This document shows positions 62,101 to 64,000 of a DNA stretch of 64,000 nucleotides, piece after piece. Position 1 is the first letter of the stretch, and the number at the start of each line of letters is the position of its first letter. Source of the stretch: Cristatella mucedo. Taxonomy: Eukaryota > Bryozoa > Phylactolaemata > Cristatellidae. The stretch spans positions 13,760,001-13,824,000 of the forward strand of contig WPIO01000002.1 of NCBI GenBank assembly GCA_009760855.2, written 5' to 3'. A model generated the notes under the pieces. It worked only from the letters and a program-made list of their open reading frames with translations. It did no database searches and had not been told where the DNA came from. A program made the translations under genes and the position numbers.

Positions 62101-62219
62101 AAGATCGGTGCTTCATCTTTGTTATATTGTTATAGAAAACTCTTGTTCAGTCATTTAAAGATACCAAGGTGAATAAGAAGAGTCGCTGTGGAATTATCAG
62201 CTTTGTTCACGACTTTGAG
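14672..62219 (+). CDS. EXOC1: Exocyst complex component 1 (Sec3), 17 coding exons, 3' end outside window
   Basis: Sec3 is a subunit of the octameric exocyst, which tethers secretory vesicles to the plasma membrane; its N-terminal domain binds PI(4,5)P2 and Rho-type GTPases. Joined exons give about 680 codons without a stop, and phases agree at every junction. Residues 1-145 form the Sec3 PIP2-binding (PH-like) domain: LFLNEERLL near the start, [39 protein letters not shown] variable linker follows, then the helical region ([60 protein letters not shown]), and the start of the Sec3 C-terminal domain ([59 protein letters not shown]). Human EXOC1 has roughly 890 residues, so about the last quarter is missing at the right edge. 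Most introns are enlarged by LINEs; the shortest are 81 and 83 bases. Confidence 0.95.
14820..15739. other. EXOC1 intron 1, left part
   Basis: No gene or named repeat seen. Frames at 15011-15370 do not match known proteins. Confidence 0.4.
15740..17875 (+). mobile_element. LINE-B copy, decayed, in EXOC1 intron 1
   Basis: 5'-truncated LINE-B with the decayed linker (15760-16250), the RT (16254-17021: [82 protein letters not shown]), then the C-terminal part (17150-17580) and the 3' UTR ending ACGAAGATACATTACATT. Near 16725 the conserved GVPQG reads GVPKG. A frameshift lies near 17015, and two stops lie in the 17170-17210 region. Its last 720 bp are almost the same as 38370-39090. Confidence 0.92.
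17999..18077. repeat. (AC)n microsatellite
   Basis: Uninterrupted AC dinucleotide tract of about 79 bases in EXOC1 intron 1. The His/Thr-repeat frames across it are not genes. Confidence 0.98.
18369..18502 (+). CDS. EXOC1: EXOC1 coding exon 2
   Basis: Acceptor TTTCAG, phase 1 in, phase 0 out, donor GTATGC. Encodes beta-strands of the PIP2-binding domain ([19 protein letters not shown], then [19 protein letters not shown]). The basic residues around IKKSERS lie where Sec3 binds phosphoinositide. Confidence 0.95.
18622..18771 (+). mobile_element. tRNA-derived SINE with LINE-A-like tail (best copy)
   Basis: The head has an RNA polymerase III box A-like TGGTCCAGCGGTTAAGG and a box B-like GGGCTCGAGGCCC. 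The tail reads GCGCCTGAATAGAGATTAGG, then TTCTCTTGGGGCGCTATACA, then an AT-rich end. This tail matches the LINE-A terminal hairpin, so LINE-A is the likely partner that copies it. Other copies: 34213, 36271 and 51957 (minus). Confidence 0.88.
18868..19140 (+). mobile_element. LINE-B 3' end fragment
   Basis: Contains only the last part of the element: CGACAACTTCTCTCCTGCTG, TGAGATGAAG, CACCCACATAGTCTTTATGA and the terminal ACGGAGATACATT. Heavily 5'-truncated. Confidence 0.9.
19141..20282. other. EXOC1 intron 2, unassigned part
   Basis: No gene recognised. A short tandem duplication lies at about 19345-19401, two copies of ATTAAAGTTTTGTAAAGCTA. Confidence 0.4.
20283..20387. repeat. (GA)n microsatellite
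   Basis: About 105 bases of GA dinucleotides with few interruptions. The minus-strand Ser/Leu-repeat frames over it are artefacts. Confidence 0.98.
20388..21499. other. EXOC1 intron 2, unassigned part
   Basis: No gene or named repeat recognised. A short (CA)n run lies near 20891-20912. Confidence 0.4.
21500..22130 (+). mobile_element. Old LINE-A-like remnant
   Basis: A degraded C-terminal LINE ORF is readable in pieces: [33 protein letters not shown], then [11 protein letters not shown] and LVQNSAA near 21940. These match [32 protein letters not shown] and IAKIRAC in better copies. Several frameshifts show great age. Confidence 0.7.
22131..22680. other. EXOC1 intron 2, right part
   Basis: A pyrimidine-rich run (CTCT/GTCT repeats) lies at about 22210-22275. 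Nothing else is named. Confidence 0.4.
22681..22776 (+). CDS. EXOC1: EXOC1 coding exon 3
   Basis: Acceptor TTTTACAG, phase 0 to 0, donor GTATGT. Encodes the [20 protein letters not shown] segment that closes the PH-like fold in Sec3. Confidence 0.96.
23006..23066 (+). CDS. EXOC1: EXOC1 coding exon 4
   Basis: Acceptor TTCTTGTAG, phase 0 to 1, donor GTAAGT. Encodes [20 protein letters not shown], matching the helix at the end of the PIP2-binding domain. The intron before it is 229 bases. Confidence 0.93.
23067..24549. other. EXOC1 intron 4, left part
   Basis: No gene recognised. A purine-rich GAGAG-type stretch lies at about 23695-23750. Overlapping open frames on both strands at 23554-24052 have no recognisable motif. 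Confidence 0.4.
24550..26420 (-). mobile_element. LINE (LINE-A-like) split by a fold-back insertion
   Basis: Minus-strand reading from the right: a RT piece with GVPQ-like then [10 protein letters not shown] (near 26265, frameshifted), LKIGSS and [15 protein letters not shown] down to about 25930. The LINE resumes at about 24950 with [18 protein letters not shown] and a [12 protein letters not shown]-like stretch. The gap at 24950-25930 falls exactly between FQLxNIAKIR and SRLDxCNSL of intact copies, so something inserted there. Confidence 0.75.
24950..25930. mobile_element. Fold-back element with Tc1/mariner-like arms
   Basis: Two arms of about 390 bp (24955-25360 and 25525-25925) are inverted copies of each other around a spacer of about 170 bp. 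Matching blocks include TGGCTGTAAATTCG at 24991 and, reversed, at 25881; AAACAAA with ATATGCT and CTGGTATGTA in the outer halves; and GGCCTACACCAGGAGCCGAC in the inner halves. The inner part of each arm encodes a Tc1-type transposase C-terminus when read toward its outer end: [20 protein letters not shown] in the left arm (minus), and a decayed [10 protein letters not shown] in the right arm (plus). Both carry stops. Confidence 0.8.
26421..27127. other. EXOC1 intron 4, unassigned part
   Basis: Possibly further decayed LINE sequence on the minus strand. I cannot support a boundary. Confidence 0.35.
27128..27290 (+). mobile_element. tRNA-derived SINE, second type
   Basis: Box A-like TGGCACACTAGGTAAGG and an exact box B, GGTTCGAAAT, at about 27188, in tRNA-like spacing. 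It is followed by a GC-rich body with GCCGTAAAGGCTC and a CGCTATACGAA-like tail. The head differs from the 18622 family. It lies just before EXOC1 exon 5. Confidence 0.65.
27434..27807 (+). CDS. EXOC1: EXOC1 coding exon 5 (left boundary uncertain)
   Basis: The right half is certain: [20 protein letters not shown] and [20 protein letters not shown] match Sec3, and the GTAAGC donor follows in phase 0. The left boundary must leave phase 1. Two acceptors do so: 27433 (CTGCAAG, used here) and 27334 (CCACTGACAG, which would add 33 Cys/Trp-rich residues that look non-coding). Either way the linker is longer than in human EXOC1 and is Ser- and CpG-rich. Confidence 0.8.
28070..28121. repeat. Short tandem repeat (AAATAGCAATATAT-like)
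   Basis: Several imperfect copies of AAATAGCAATATATA directly flank the 5' end of a LINE-A copy. Confidence 0.7.
28516..29286 (+). CDS. LINE-A reverse transcriptase domain ORF (interrupted), 256 aa
   Basis: Reverse transcriptase of a CR1/L2-type LINE. Motifs in order: [75 protein letters not shown] (GVPQG kept, usual Ser changed to Phe), the catalytic [14 protein letters not shown], and [22 protein letters not shown] at 29284 stops the frame, after which the same frame continues with LKIGSASIS. No endonuclease is attached. The Met at 28516 is an accident of truncation. Confidence 0.9.
   Translation: MSLASGHVPAPFKKAVVRLLLKKATLDQENLSNYRPVSLLPFLSKTLERVVADQLNSYIETSHLASKFQSGFRANHSTESALLRVYNDLLRNADMGRVSLLVLLDLSAAFDTIDHKVLLERLLSRLGITGTALQWFRSYLSWRLQSIDVNGKRSSEVPLKYGVPQGFVLGPVLFTVYTLPLADVIAKHNLGFHFYADDTQLYLCFDPSQPSSTSNSLNSLAACIDDIRTWMAANFLKLNDDKTSLLVMGKPSVIQK
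29948..30003 (-). mobile_element. Solo 56-bp LINE-A tail with 7-bp target duplication
   Basis: Inside the 3' UTR of the 28122 copy, minus strand. In sense it reads CTAGAAAGAGTTTGAG, then the hairpin partner TTCTCTGGGGGCGCTTTATC and (ATT)n. It is flanked by GCATTTA at 29941-29947 and 30004-30010. Removing it and one repeat restores the 3' UTR as seen in other copies (GCATTTAGTGGGTCC). Confidence 0.92.
30256..30699. other. EXOC1 intron 5 with GT-rich patch
   Basis: A (GT)n-rich run lies at about 30455-30482, next to an A/C-rich complement near 30519-30540, so the region can fold on itself. Nothing else is named. Confidence 0.5.
30700..31712 (+). mobile_element. LINE-A copy with inverted 5' segment (twin-priming type)
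   Basis: 30706-31010 is LINE-A coding sequence on the minus strand ([20 protein letters not shown], then [13 protein letters not shown] and MSRLESCN-like). 31030-31712 is the following LINE-A segment on the plus strand ([35 protein letters not shown]), the 3' UTR, the hairpin (GTAATTCTCTTAGAGTTTTA) and an ATT-rich tail. The two parts are consecutive in the element, and the 5' part is inverted in place. The tail ends at the acceptor of EXOC1 exon 6. Confidence 0.8.
31715..31840 (+). CDS. EXOC1: EXOC1 coding exon 6
   Basis: Acceptor TTACTCTAG, phase 0 to 0, donor GTAACC. Encodes [20 protein letters not shown] and [18 protein letters not shown]. The acceptor lies directly after the tail of a LINE-A insertion. 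Confidence 0.96.
31922..32023 (+). CDS. EXOC1: EXOC1 coding exon 7
   Basis: Phase 0 to 0, after an 81-base intron. Encodes [20 protein letters not shown] and the following helix, aligned with the human SVKEQMDQI region. The acceptor is the less usual AAG (ATTGAAG). Donor GTAAGC. Confidence 0.94.
32228..32540 (-). mobile_element. LINE-A 3' end fragment
   Basis: Minus strand; TAATAATAATAATGA marks the tail at 32228, followed by the reversed hairpin (ACCCAAGGAGATATAAATCT) and decayed 3' UTR. An end of the ORF (AFGRMxAFGS-like) is traceable near 32470-32510. Confidence 0.65.
32541..33424. other. EXOC1 intron 7, unassigned part
   Basis: AT-rich, with no gene or family recognised. Confidence 0.35.
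33425..34200 (+). pseudogene. Broken copy of a transposon-associated animal protein family
   Basis: Pieces in different frames line up with a family of uncharacterised, apparently transposon-derived proteins that I know from arthropod and other animal genomes. An acidic Ser/Asp-rich start (33430-33490) is followed by [37 protein letters not shown], then (33687 on) [39 protein letters not shown], a [15 protein letters not shown] stretch in another frame, [20 protein letters not shown], and [20 protein letters not shown] after a stop near 34097. Family members read FLIDSSKRSLKAVLLHNGNK, DFKMVAFLMGLQ and [18 protein letters not shown]. At least three frame breaks make it dead. The function of the family is unknown to me. 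Confidence 0.75.
34213..34341 (+). mobile_element. tRNA-derived SINE with LINE-A-like tail
   Basis: TTTGGTCCAGGGGTAAG head, TTGGCTCGAGCCCTG box B region, and tail TAGAGATCAGGTTCTCTTAG then GCTGCTATATAAATGACA. Same family as 18622. Confidence 0.85.
34342..35079. other. EXOC1 intron 7, unassigned part
   Basis: No recognisable gene or repeat. Confidence 0.35.
35080..36230 (-). mobile_element. Old LINE-A-like remnant
   Basis: Minus strand. Decayed counterparts of [16 protein letters not shown] (near 36130-36170), [19 protein letters not shown] (near 35970-36050, here [16 protein letters not shown]) and the ARLVC/HWLPVK region (35170-35290) can be traced. Many indels; no open frame. Confidence 0.6.
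36271..36412 (+). mobile_element. tRNA-derived SINE, decayed copy
   Basis: GTGTTGAGGGGTAAGGTGCC head, TTCGTTAGCTCAAACTCTG box B region and an AAAGCACCTGGATAAGGTTT / TCTTAGGTCACTATGCGAAT tail. Same family as 18622, more diverged. Confidence 0.7.
36413..37889. other. EXOC1 intron 7, unassigned part
   Basis: No gene recognised. Some LINE-like decay is possible at 36420-36850, without a motif I can defend. Confidence 0.35.
37890..39090 (+). mobile_element. LINE-B copy in EXOC1 intron 7
   Basis: 5'-truncated inside the RT. It keeps [32 protein letters not shown] (then TAA), [13 protein letters not shown], and a later open piece (38468-38803) with [20 protein letters not shown]. It ends with the LINE-B 3' UTR and GGAGATACACAC. 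Shares stop mutations with the copy at 15740-17875. Confidence 0.93.
39091..39720. other. EXOC1 intron 7, right end
   Basis: Nothing recognised before the exon 8 acceptor. Confidence 0.4.
39721..39853 (+). CDS. EXOC1: EXOC1 coding exon 8
   Basis: Acceptor CAATGCAG, phase 0 to 1, donor GTGAGG. Encodes [20 protein letters not shown] followed by an Ala-rich helix, matching the conserved GDLASSRGIEAC block of EXOC1. Confidence 0.95.
40345..40530 (+). mobile_element. LINE-B 3' end fragment
   Basis: Only the terminal part: CTCTCCTGACTCGGCTATAC, CTACCGAATGCGTACCGAAA, CACCCACATAGTCTTTGTGA and ACAGACAGAGATAAATTATA at the end. Confidence 0.88.
41031..41112. repeat. (AC)n microsatellite
   Basis: Dinucleotide tract with a TTCGCGCG interruption near 41050. 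Flanking frames with Thr/His or Val/Cys repeats are artefacts. Confidence 0.97.
41255..41335 (-). mobile_element. Solo LINE-A tail
   Basis: Reversed tail: AATAGTAATAGCACATTTTA, ATGCACCCTCAGATAACTAA, ATCTCTTACTATGCACTTTA. No upstream LINE sequence beyond about 80 bp, so it is another tail-only insertion. Confidence 0.7.
41336..43012. other. EXOC1 intron 8, right part
   Basis: No gene recognised. A short exon-like interval at 41612-41667 was considered and rejected because of its phase. Confidence 0.4.
43013..43122 (+). CDS. EXOC1: EXOC1 coding exon 9
   Basis: Acceptor GTTTACCAG, phase 1 to 0, donor GTAAGT. Encodes [20 protein letters not shown] then [10 protein letters not shown], a hallmark segment of Sec3. 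It joins exon 8 directly with the correct phase and length. A LINE-A copy begins about 45 bases downstream of its donor. Confidence 0.94.
43180..43751 (+). pseudogene. LINE-A endonuclease domain, partial
   Basis: C-terminal part of the apurinic/apyrimidinic-type endonuclease that nicks target [36 protein letters not shown] (the GDFN motif) and [12 protein letters not shown] are recognisable; the usual SDHxxV end is degraded ([11 protein letters not shown]). The N-terminal catalytic part is missing and the frame stops at 43751. Confidence 0.82.
45237..45593 (-). mobile_element. LINE-B 3' fragment nested in LINE-A
   Basis: Minus-strand LINE-B 3' UTR (GGAGATGAATTACATTACAT at its end near 45237-45256, and TCGCGCAACAAAG near 45370 on the plus strand). 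It splits the LINE-A ORF between SKLF/V and HAFVTxRxDxCNSL. TCATG appears on both sides (45234 and 45598 areas) and may be the target duplication. Confidence 0.85.
46290..46320. repeat. (ATT)n tail of LINE-A
   Basis: Terminal trinucleotide run of the 43165 copy; similar runs end most LINE-A copies. Confidence 0.9.
46326..47101. other. EXOC1 intron 9, right end
   Basis: No gene or named repeat. The minus-strand frame at 46762-47004 has no recognisable motif. Confidence 0.4.
47102..47254 (+). CDS. EXOC1: EXOC1 coding exon 10
   Basis: Phase 0 to 0. Encodes [20 protein letters not shown], matching the HRDLLRYAKLMEWLKSTD region of human EXOC1. The acceptor is AAG (CTTTTAAAG); the donor is GTTAAG. 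Confidence 0.95.
47255..48632. other. EXOC1 intron 10
   Basis: Pure intron as far as I can see, AT-rich, with no transposon recognised. Confidence 0.45.
48633..48732 (+). CDS. EXOC1: EXOC1 coding exon 11
   Basis: Acceptor ATGCCACAG, phase 0 to 1, donor GTATGA. Encodes [20 protein letters not shown], aligned with the human YLSRLYEREIKDFFE segment. Confidence 0.93.
49385..49470 (+). mobile_element. Solo LINE-A tail
   Basis: AAAGTGCCTAAAGAGGGATT, CAGTTCTCTGATGGCACTAT, then (ATT)n at 49443-49466. Only the terminal hairpin and tail are present. Confidence 0.82.
49471..50402. other. EXOC1 intron 11, right part
   Basis: No gene recognised. A small tandem pattern with TTTTGTCxTGC units lies at 49795-49905. 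Confidence 0.4.
50403..50503 (+). CDS. EXOC1: EXOC1 coding exon 12
   Basis: Acceptor CTCTTCAG, phase 1 to 0, donor GTAGTA. Encodes a Ser-rich linker ([20 protein letters not shown]) that corresponds to the variable Ser-rich stretch in the middle of animal Sec3. Sequence identity is low, so the assignment rests on position, composition and phase. Confidence 0.85.
50587..50670 (+). CDS. EXOC1: EXOC1 coding exon 13
   Basis: Acceptor TTTCATAG, phase 0 to 0, donor GTTAGT, after an 83-base intron. Encodes [20 protein letters not shown] and MRFFSLAK, matching the human [20 protein letters not shown]. Confidence 0.95.
50812..50995 (+). repeat. Dispersed repeat, copy 1 (coding-like)
   Basis: Direct repeat of 53540-53715. 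The shared core reads [19 protein letters not shown] here and [18 protein letters not shown] in the other copy, each preceded by a splice-acceptor-like CAG. Stops follow in both. I do not recognise the protein. Confidence 0.6.
51957..52110 (-). mobile_element. tRNA-derived SINE with LINE-A-like tail, minus strand
   Basis: Read on the minus strand: TTTGGTCCAGCGGTAAAGG, CCGACCAAGCTCTGGCTGAG, GTCGTAGGCTTGAGCCACG, GCGCCTGAATAGAGATTAAG, TTCTCCTGGGGCAATATATA. Same family as 18622. Confidence 0.88.
52111..53539. other. EXOC1 intron 13, middle part
   Basis: No gene or named repeat recognised. Confidence 0.35.
53540..53715 (+). repeat. Dispersed repeat, copy 2 (coding-like)
   Basis: Partner of 50812-50995, same strand, 2.7 kb apart. 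Begins GGCTCGGTACCTTGCTGG (copy 1: GGCTTGGTATCTGGCTTG). The core [20 protein letters not shown] is preceded by a pyrimidine tract and CAG. Confidence 0.6.
53716..55649. other. EXOC1 intron 13, right part
   Basis: A pyrimidine-rich CTCT run lies at about 53990-54048. A Ser-rich open frame (54253-54507) and a [11 protein letters not shown]-containing frame (near 54700) are not accepted as exons. A tRNA-like head at 55275-55350 (GCTCAGGCGGCTAAG, then box B GGTTCGAGCTCC) may be another SINE. Confidence 0.4.
55650..55678 (+). CDS. EXOC1: EXOC1 coding exon 14, a 29-base micro-exon
   Basis: Acceptor TTCCTTTTAG, donor GTAAGT, phase 0 to 2. Encodes DKAGDPQAE plus part of a Glu codon. It bridges exons 13 and 15 in frame and sits where human EXOC1 has an acidic variable loop. 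It is too short to prove by similarity; the support is good splice sites and exact phase fit. A further exon in the 5-kb intron before it cannot be excluded. Confidence 0.65.
56355..56435 (+). CDS. EXOC1: EXOC1 coding exon 15
   Basis: Acceptor ATTTGCAG, phase 2 to 2, donor GTAAGT. Encodes [20 protein letters not shown] then SHKQDP, aligned with the human [22 protein letters not shown] segment. The other two frames of this interval give longer open frames but do not match. Confidence 0.88.
56545..57195 (+). mobile_element. LINE-B 3' portion in EXOC1 intron 15
   Basis: Decayed C-terminal ORF (TMNMAARLV-like stretch near 56620-56660), then GGTCCTAGACTGTGGAACTC, CTCCTGCTGCCGACTATGAC, the LINE-B 3' UTR and a GATGGAGATGCATG end. 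Multiple indels; older than the 15740 and 37890 copies. Confidence 0.88.
57480..57990 (+). mobile_element. Old LINE-A-like 3' remnant
   Basis: [16 protein letters not shown] is readable near 57545-57590, followed by decayed HQAV, LTHLKSF and TLSMI segments matching the LINE-A C-terminus. A TGTGCATGTTATCAC motif of the 3' UTR lies near 57950. Confidence 0.7.
58595..59282. mobile_element. Possible pogo/Tigger-like DNA transposon remnant
   Basis: The right end near 59240-59280 reads CTGGAGCGGATTTACCGTGA then TAAACAAAGGTCGACTGTAC, close in pattern to pogo/Tigger ends (CGCGATAAACGAGGGTxxACTGTA). At 58610-58670 there is CCCTCGCCACTTCGACTTTC and GCGGCTTCACTCTATCGCGG, also typical of these elements. 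Only scraps of possible coding sequence lie between. Identified from memory of the family pattern only. Confidence 0.45.
59372..59495 (+). CDS. EXOC1: EXOC1 coding exon 16
   Basis: Acceptor TGTCTGCAG, phase 2 to 0, donor GTAAGT. Encodes [20 protein letters not shown] then [16 protein letters not shown], matching the human LYMLVKMSHHV and [13 protein letters not shown] blocks. Confidence 0.95.
59496..60214. other. EXOC1 intron 16, left part
   Basis: No gene recognised. A tRNA box A-like CTGTAGCTCAGTTACCAAGAG lies near 60024 without a convincing box B. Confidence 0.35.
60215..61010 (-). mobile_element. LINE-A 3' portion in EXOC1 intron 16
   Basis: Minus strand: the tail at 60218-60235, hairpin CAGAGAACTTACTCTTTCTA in plus reading, the 3' UTR with GTCAGCGTGCAAATAG, and the C-terminal ORF (60480-60960) including LVQNSAARL- and [10 protein letters not shown]-like stretches. 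It is frameshifted but clear. Confidence 0.9.
61011..62135. other. EXOC1 intron 16, right part
   Basis: No gene or named repeat recognised. Confidence 0.4.
62136..62219 (+). CDS. EXOC1: EXOC1 coding exon 17, last exon in window
   Basis: Acceptor TTGTTATAG, phase 0 to 0, donor GTATGC. Encodes [20 protein letters not shown] then ISFVHDFE, matching the human [20 protein letters not shown]. No further exon is recognisable in 62220-64000, so the gene continues to the right. Confidence 0.95.
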
Positions 62220-64000
62220 GTATGCATTTTGCTCAAGTTATGGGTATCATCTCAGTAATATATCATGCTGTGGTATACCATTGTGGCATATCCATTTAGT
62301 CCCTGTCTCTCACCTATGGTACTAAGGTAAACCTGCTTCTAGACGTTCATTTAAGTCGTGATCCTGCTGTGCAGCAAGCTAGGGGCTTATACCTTAAACG
62401 GTGTGAAAACTATAATGAGTTATTCGTAGCTCGCAGATGCTTCTTGGCGACCCTAATTTTTCCATCTGAAGTGCTGTTAGCTTGTTTCTGCTGAATAAAG
62501 TATGGCAGTTAGTGAACATTGAACACTAGATATATCGCTAGACTTTTGAATCTGGTTAGGCAGCCTAGTGTTTCTATTATTTTTCTCTCGTCTTCCAGCT
62601 TTGATAGCTGGTTAGAAACCTAGATTATCCTGTGCCTGTTGATACGTAACTCGTCTTCAAGATTTTTGGTTATCAGTTGTTTGAATTGTGCTTTTGATGT
62701 TTGGCTAAATACGAAGCCCCTTTTTGGTGGTATAGATCGAAGCTGATAAATAAGCAATAACTGTTTTAACCTTAGTGACGTGCATTTGTTTTCAGTAGTG
62801 ACATTTCTATTCGTCTTCCTGTGCTTTCGGGAATTGTAATGATCGTAAAGGCCCTCTTAGAATGGTGACTATTCAGCTCAACCTCATAGTTTTGCTTAGG
62901 GACCTTGTAGGAGACTGGATAATAAATATTGTTTCTGCTGTTTTCCGACTAAGTGAGCTTTTTTAGCCATATCGTTTCAAAGCCGTGCTGTTGAAACATT
63001 CATGTCCCCCAATTTGAGGGGAAATGTTGCAATCTGCATGTAAAATGCTGGACATGAGTATGACATTATTTTCTGGTACATGGATTAACATGGACGGTTT
63101 GATGGGAAATGTGGAAACCTGTAGGGATGGACATGGGCATGAAATTCTTTGCTGGTTCCTGCATAAGTTCGTGCTGTGCAGCAAGAAATACTATTCCAGA
63201 AAATATGAAGTTATATGCTCTATCCTTGTCTAGCTCTGCCTTTCCTTACACCAAACGATGGCCTGCAGTGTAAACGAGAGACCCACTGTACATATCAGTG
63301 AAACTTTGTATGTCCATGACCATCACGATGCCTATGTCACTAAAAGAATGCCAAAACTTTACTTATAGCTTCTGCCAAATAGTGGTTATTTGCATCCATT
63401 GTCTGTAGCCACCAGCCAAGGCAAATTTAATCAGTGTGGGTGATATGTCATCTCCTGTGTTTAAATCGATCGAGCGTGATCTTTCTAAATTGTTCGCCAC
63501 AATGATGTGGGTCTTCATTTTTATTATATCAGTTAATGTGACGGGTCCTACTAACTAATTGTATGCACCTTTATGTTGACTGTAAGCATTTTATTAATAT
63601 TTTCTTGTCCTGAGCAATACATTCGGACAAATACAGCTATCAACTAATGCAGCTGTCTAGCTGACCGGACTTTTTAGTGGCTGGGGCTCGGTCTTACCTT
63701 GCTGAGCTGGAGCCTTTAGCCAATTGAAAAAACTTGGAATTAAAAACACAAATTTAAAGAATAATGTACACTTTCATGGAAATGGAAGCAGTGAGCACTA
63801 GGCATAGTAAGCAATGAAGACATGGTGTGAACCTGATGCCCCATACATGTTAGTATGAGTTTATTTCACTGCTGTCGAGTAGATGGCAATCATGTCATCG
63901 CAGGATATGTTCTCAGTGACTACGAAGAGCAGTTTCACTTAGGTAGAAAATAGTGCTGTACAATAAATAGCCCTATAGAGATGCTTTATTTGCCTCTGCC
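62220..64000. other. EXOC1 intron 17 to right edge
   Basis: No further Sec3 exon found. A diverged tandem duplication of about 85 bp lies at roughly 63015-63170 (GGGAAATGT, then CTG, GGACATG, TTCTGGT and TTGCTGGT blocks repeat). Confidence 0.45.

Overview
This is a window of animal nuclear DNA, most likely from an invertebrate; I cannot place the phylum. The evidence is a spliced gene with GT-AG introns from about 80 bases to several kilobases, non-LTR retrotransposons of the CR1/L2 type, tRNA-derived SINEs, Tc1/mariner and pogo/Tigger-like DNA transposon remains, and long microsatellites. Nothing prokaryotic is visible.

The only host gene I can identify is EXOC1 (Sec3), a subunit of the exocyst, on the + strand. 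I place 17 coding exons between 14672 and 62219. Every exon junction keeps the reading frame, and the joined protein (about 680 residues) follows animal Sec3 from the start methionine through the PIP2-binding domain, the coiled-coil region and the first part of the C-terminal domain. The last quarter lies beyond the right edge.

Layout: 300-1740 is a CpG-rich island of unknown ownership. 3.0-4.8 kb holds LINE tails and 4.85-5.23 kb is purine-rich. 5.5-13.5 kb is a degenerate satellite with a unit of about 170 bp in two opposed arms, each interrupted by a LINE. 13.96-14.41 kb is a plausible EXOC1 promoter and 5' leader. From 14.67 kb to the right edge is EXOC1, with introns swollen by transposons.

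Two LINE families dominate. LINE-A ends in a GCGC-closed hairpin plus (ATT)n. LINE-B ends in GGAGATACATTACATT. A SINE family with at least four copies carries a LINE-A-like tail and is probably mobilised by it. Nested events can be read directly: a 56-bp solo LINE-A tail with a 7-bp target duplication, a twin-priming-type 5' inversion ending at exon 6, a fold-back Tc1-like element inside a LINE, and a LINE-B fragment inside a LINE-A. I did not find a multi-gene system. The most unusual structures are the 170-bp satellite with helically phased ATTGC boxes and the fold-back element.
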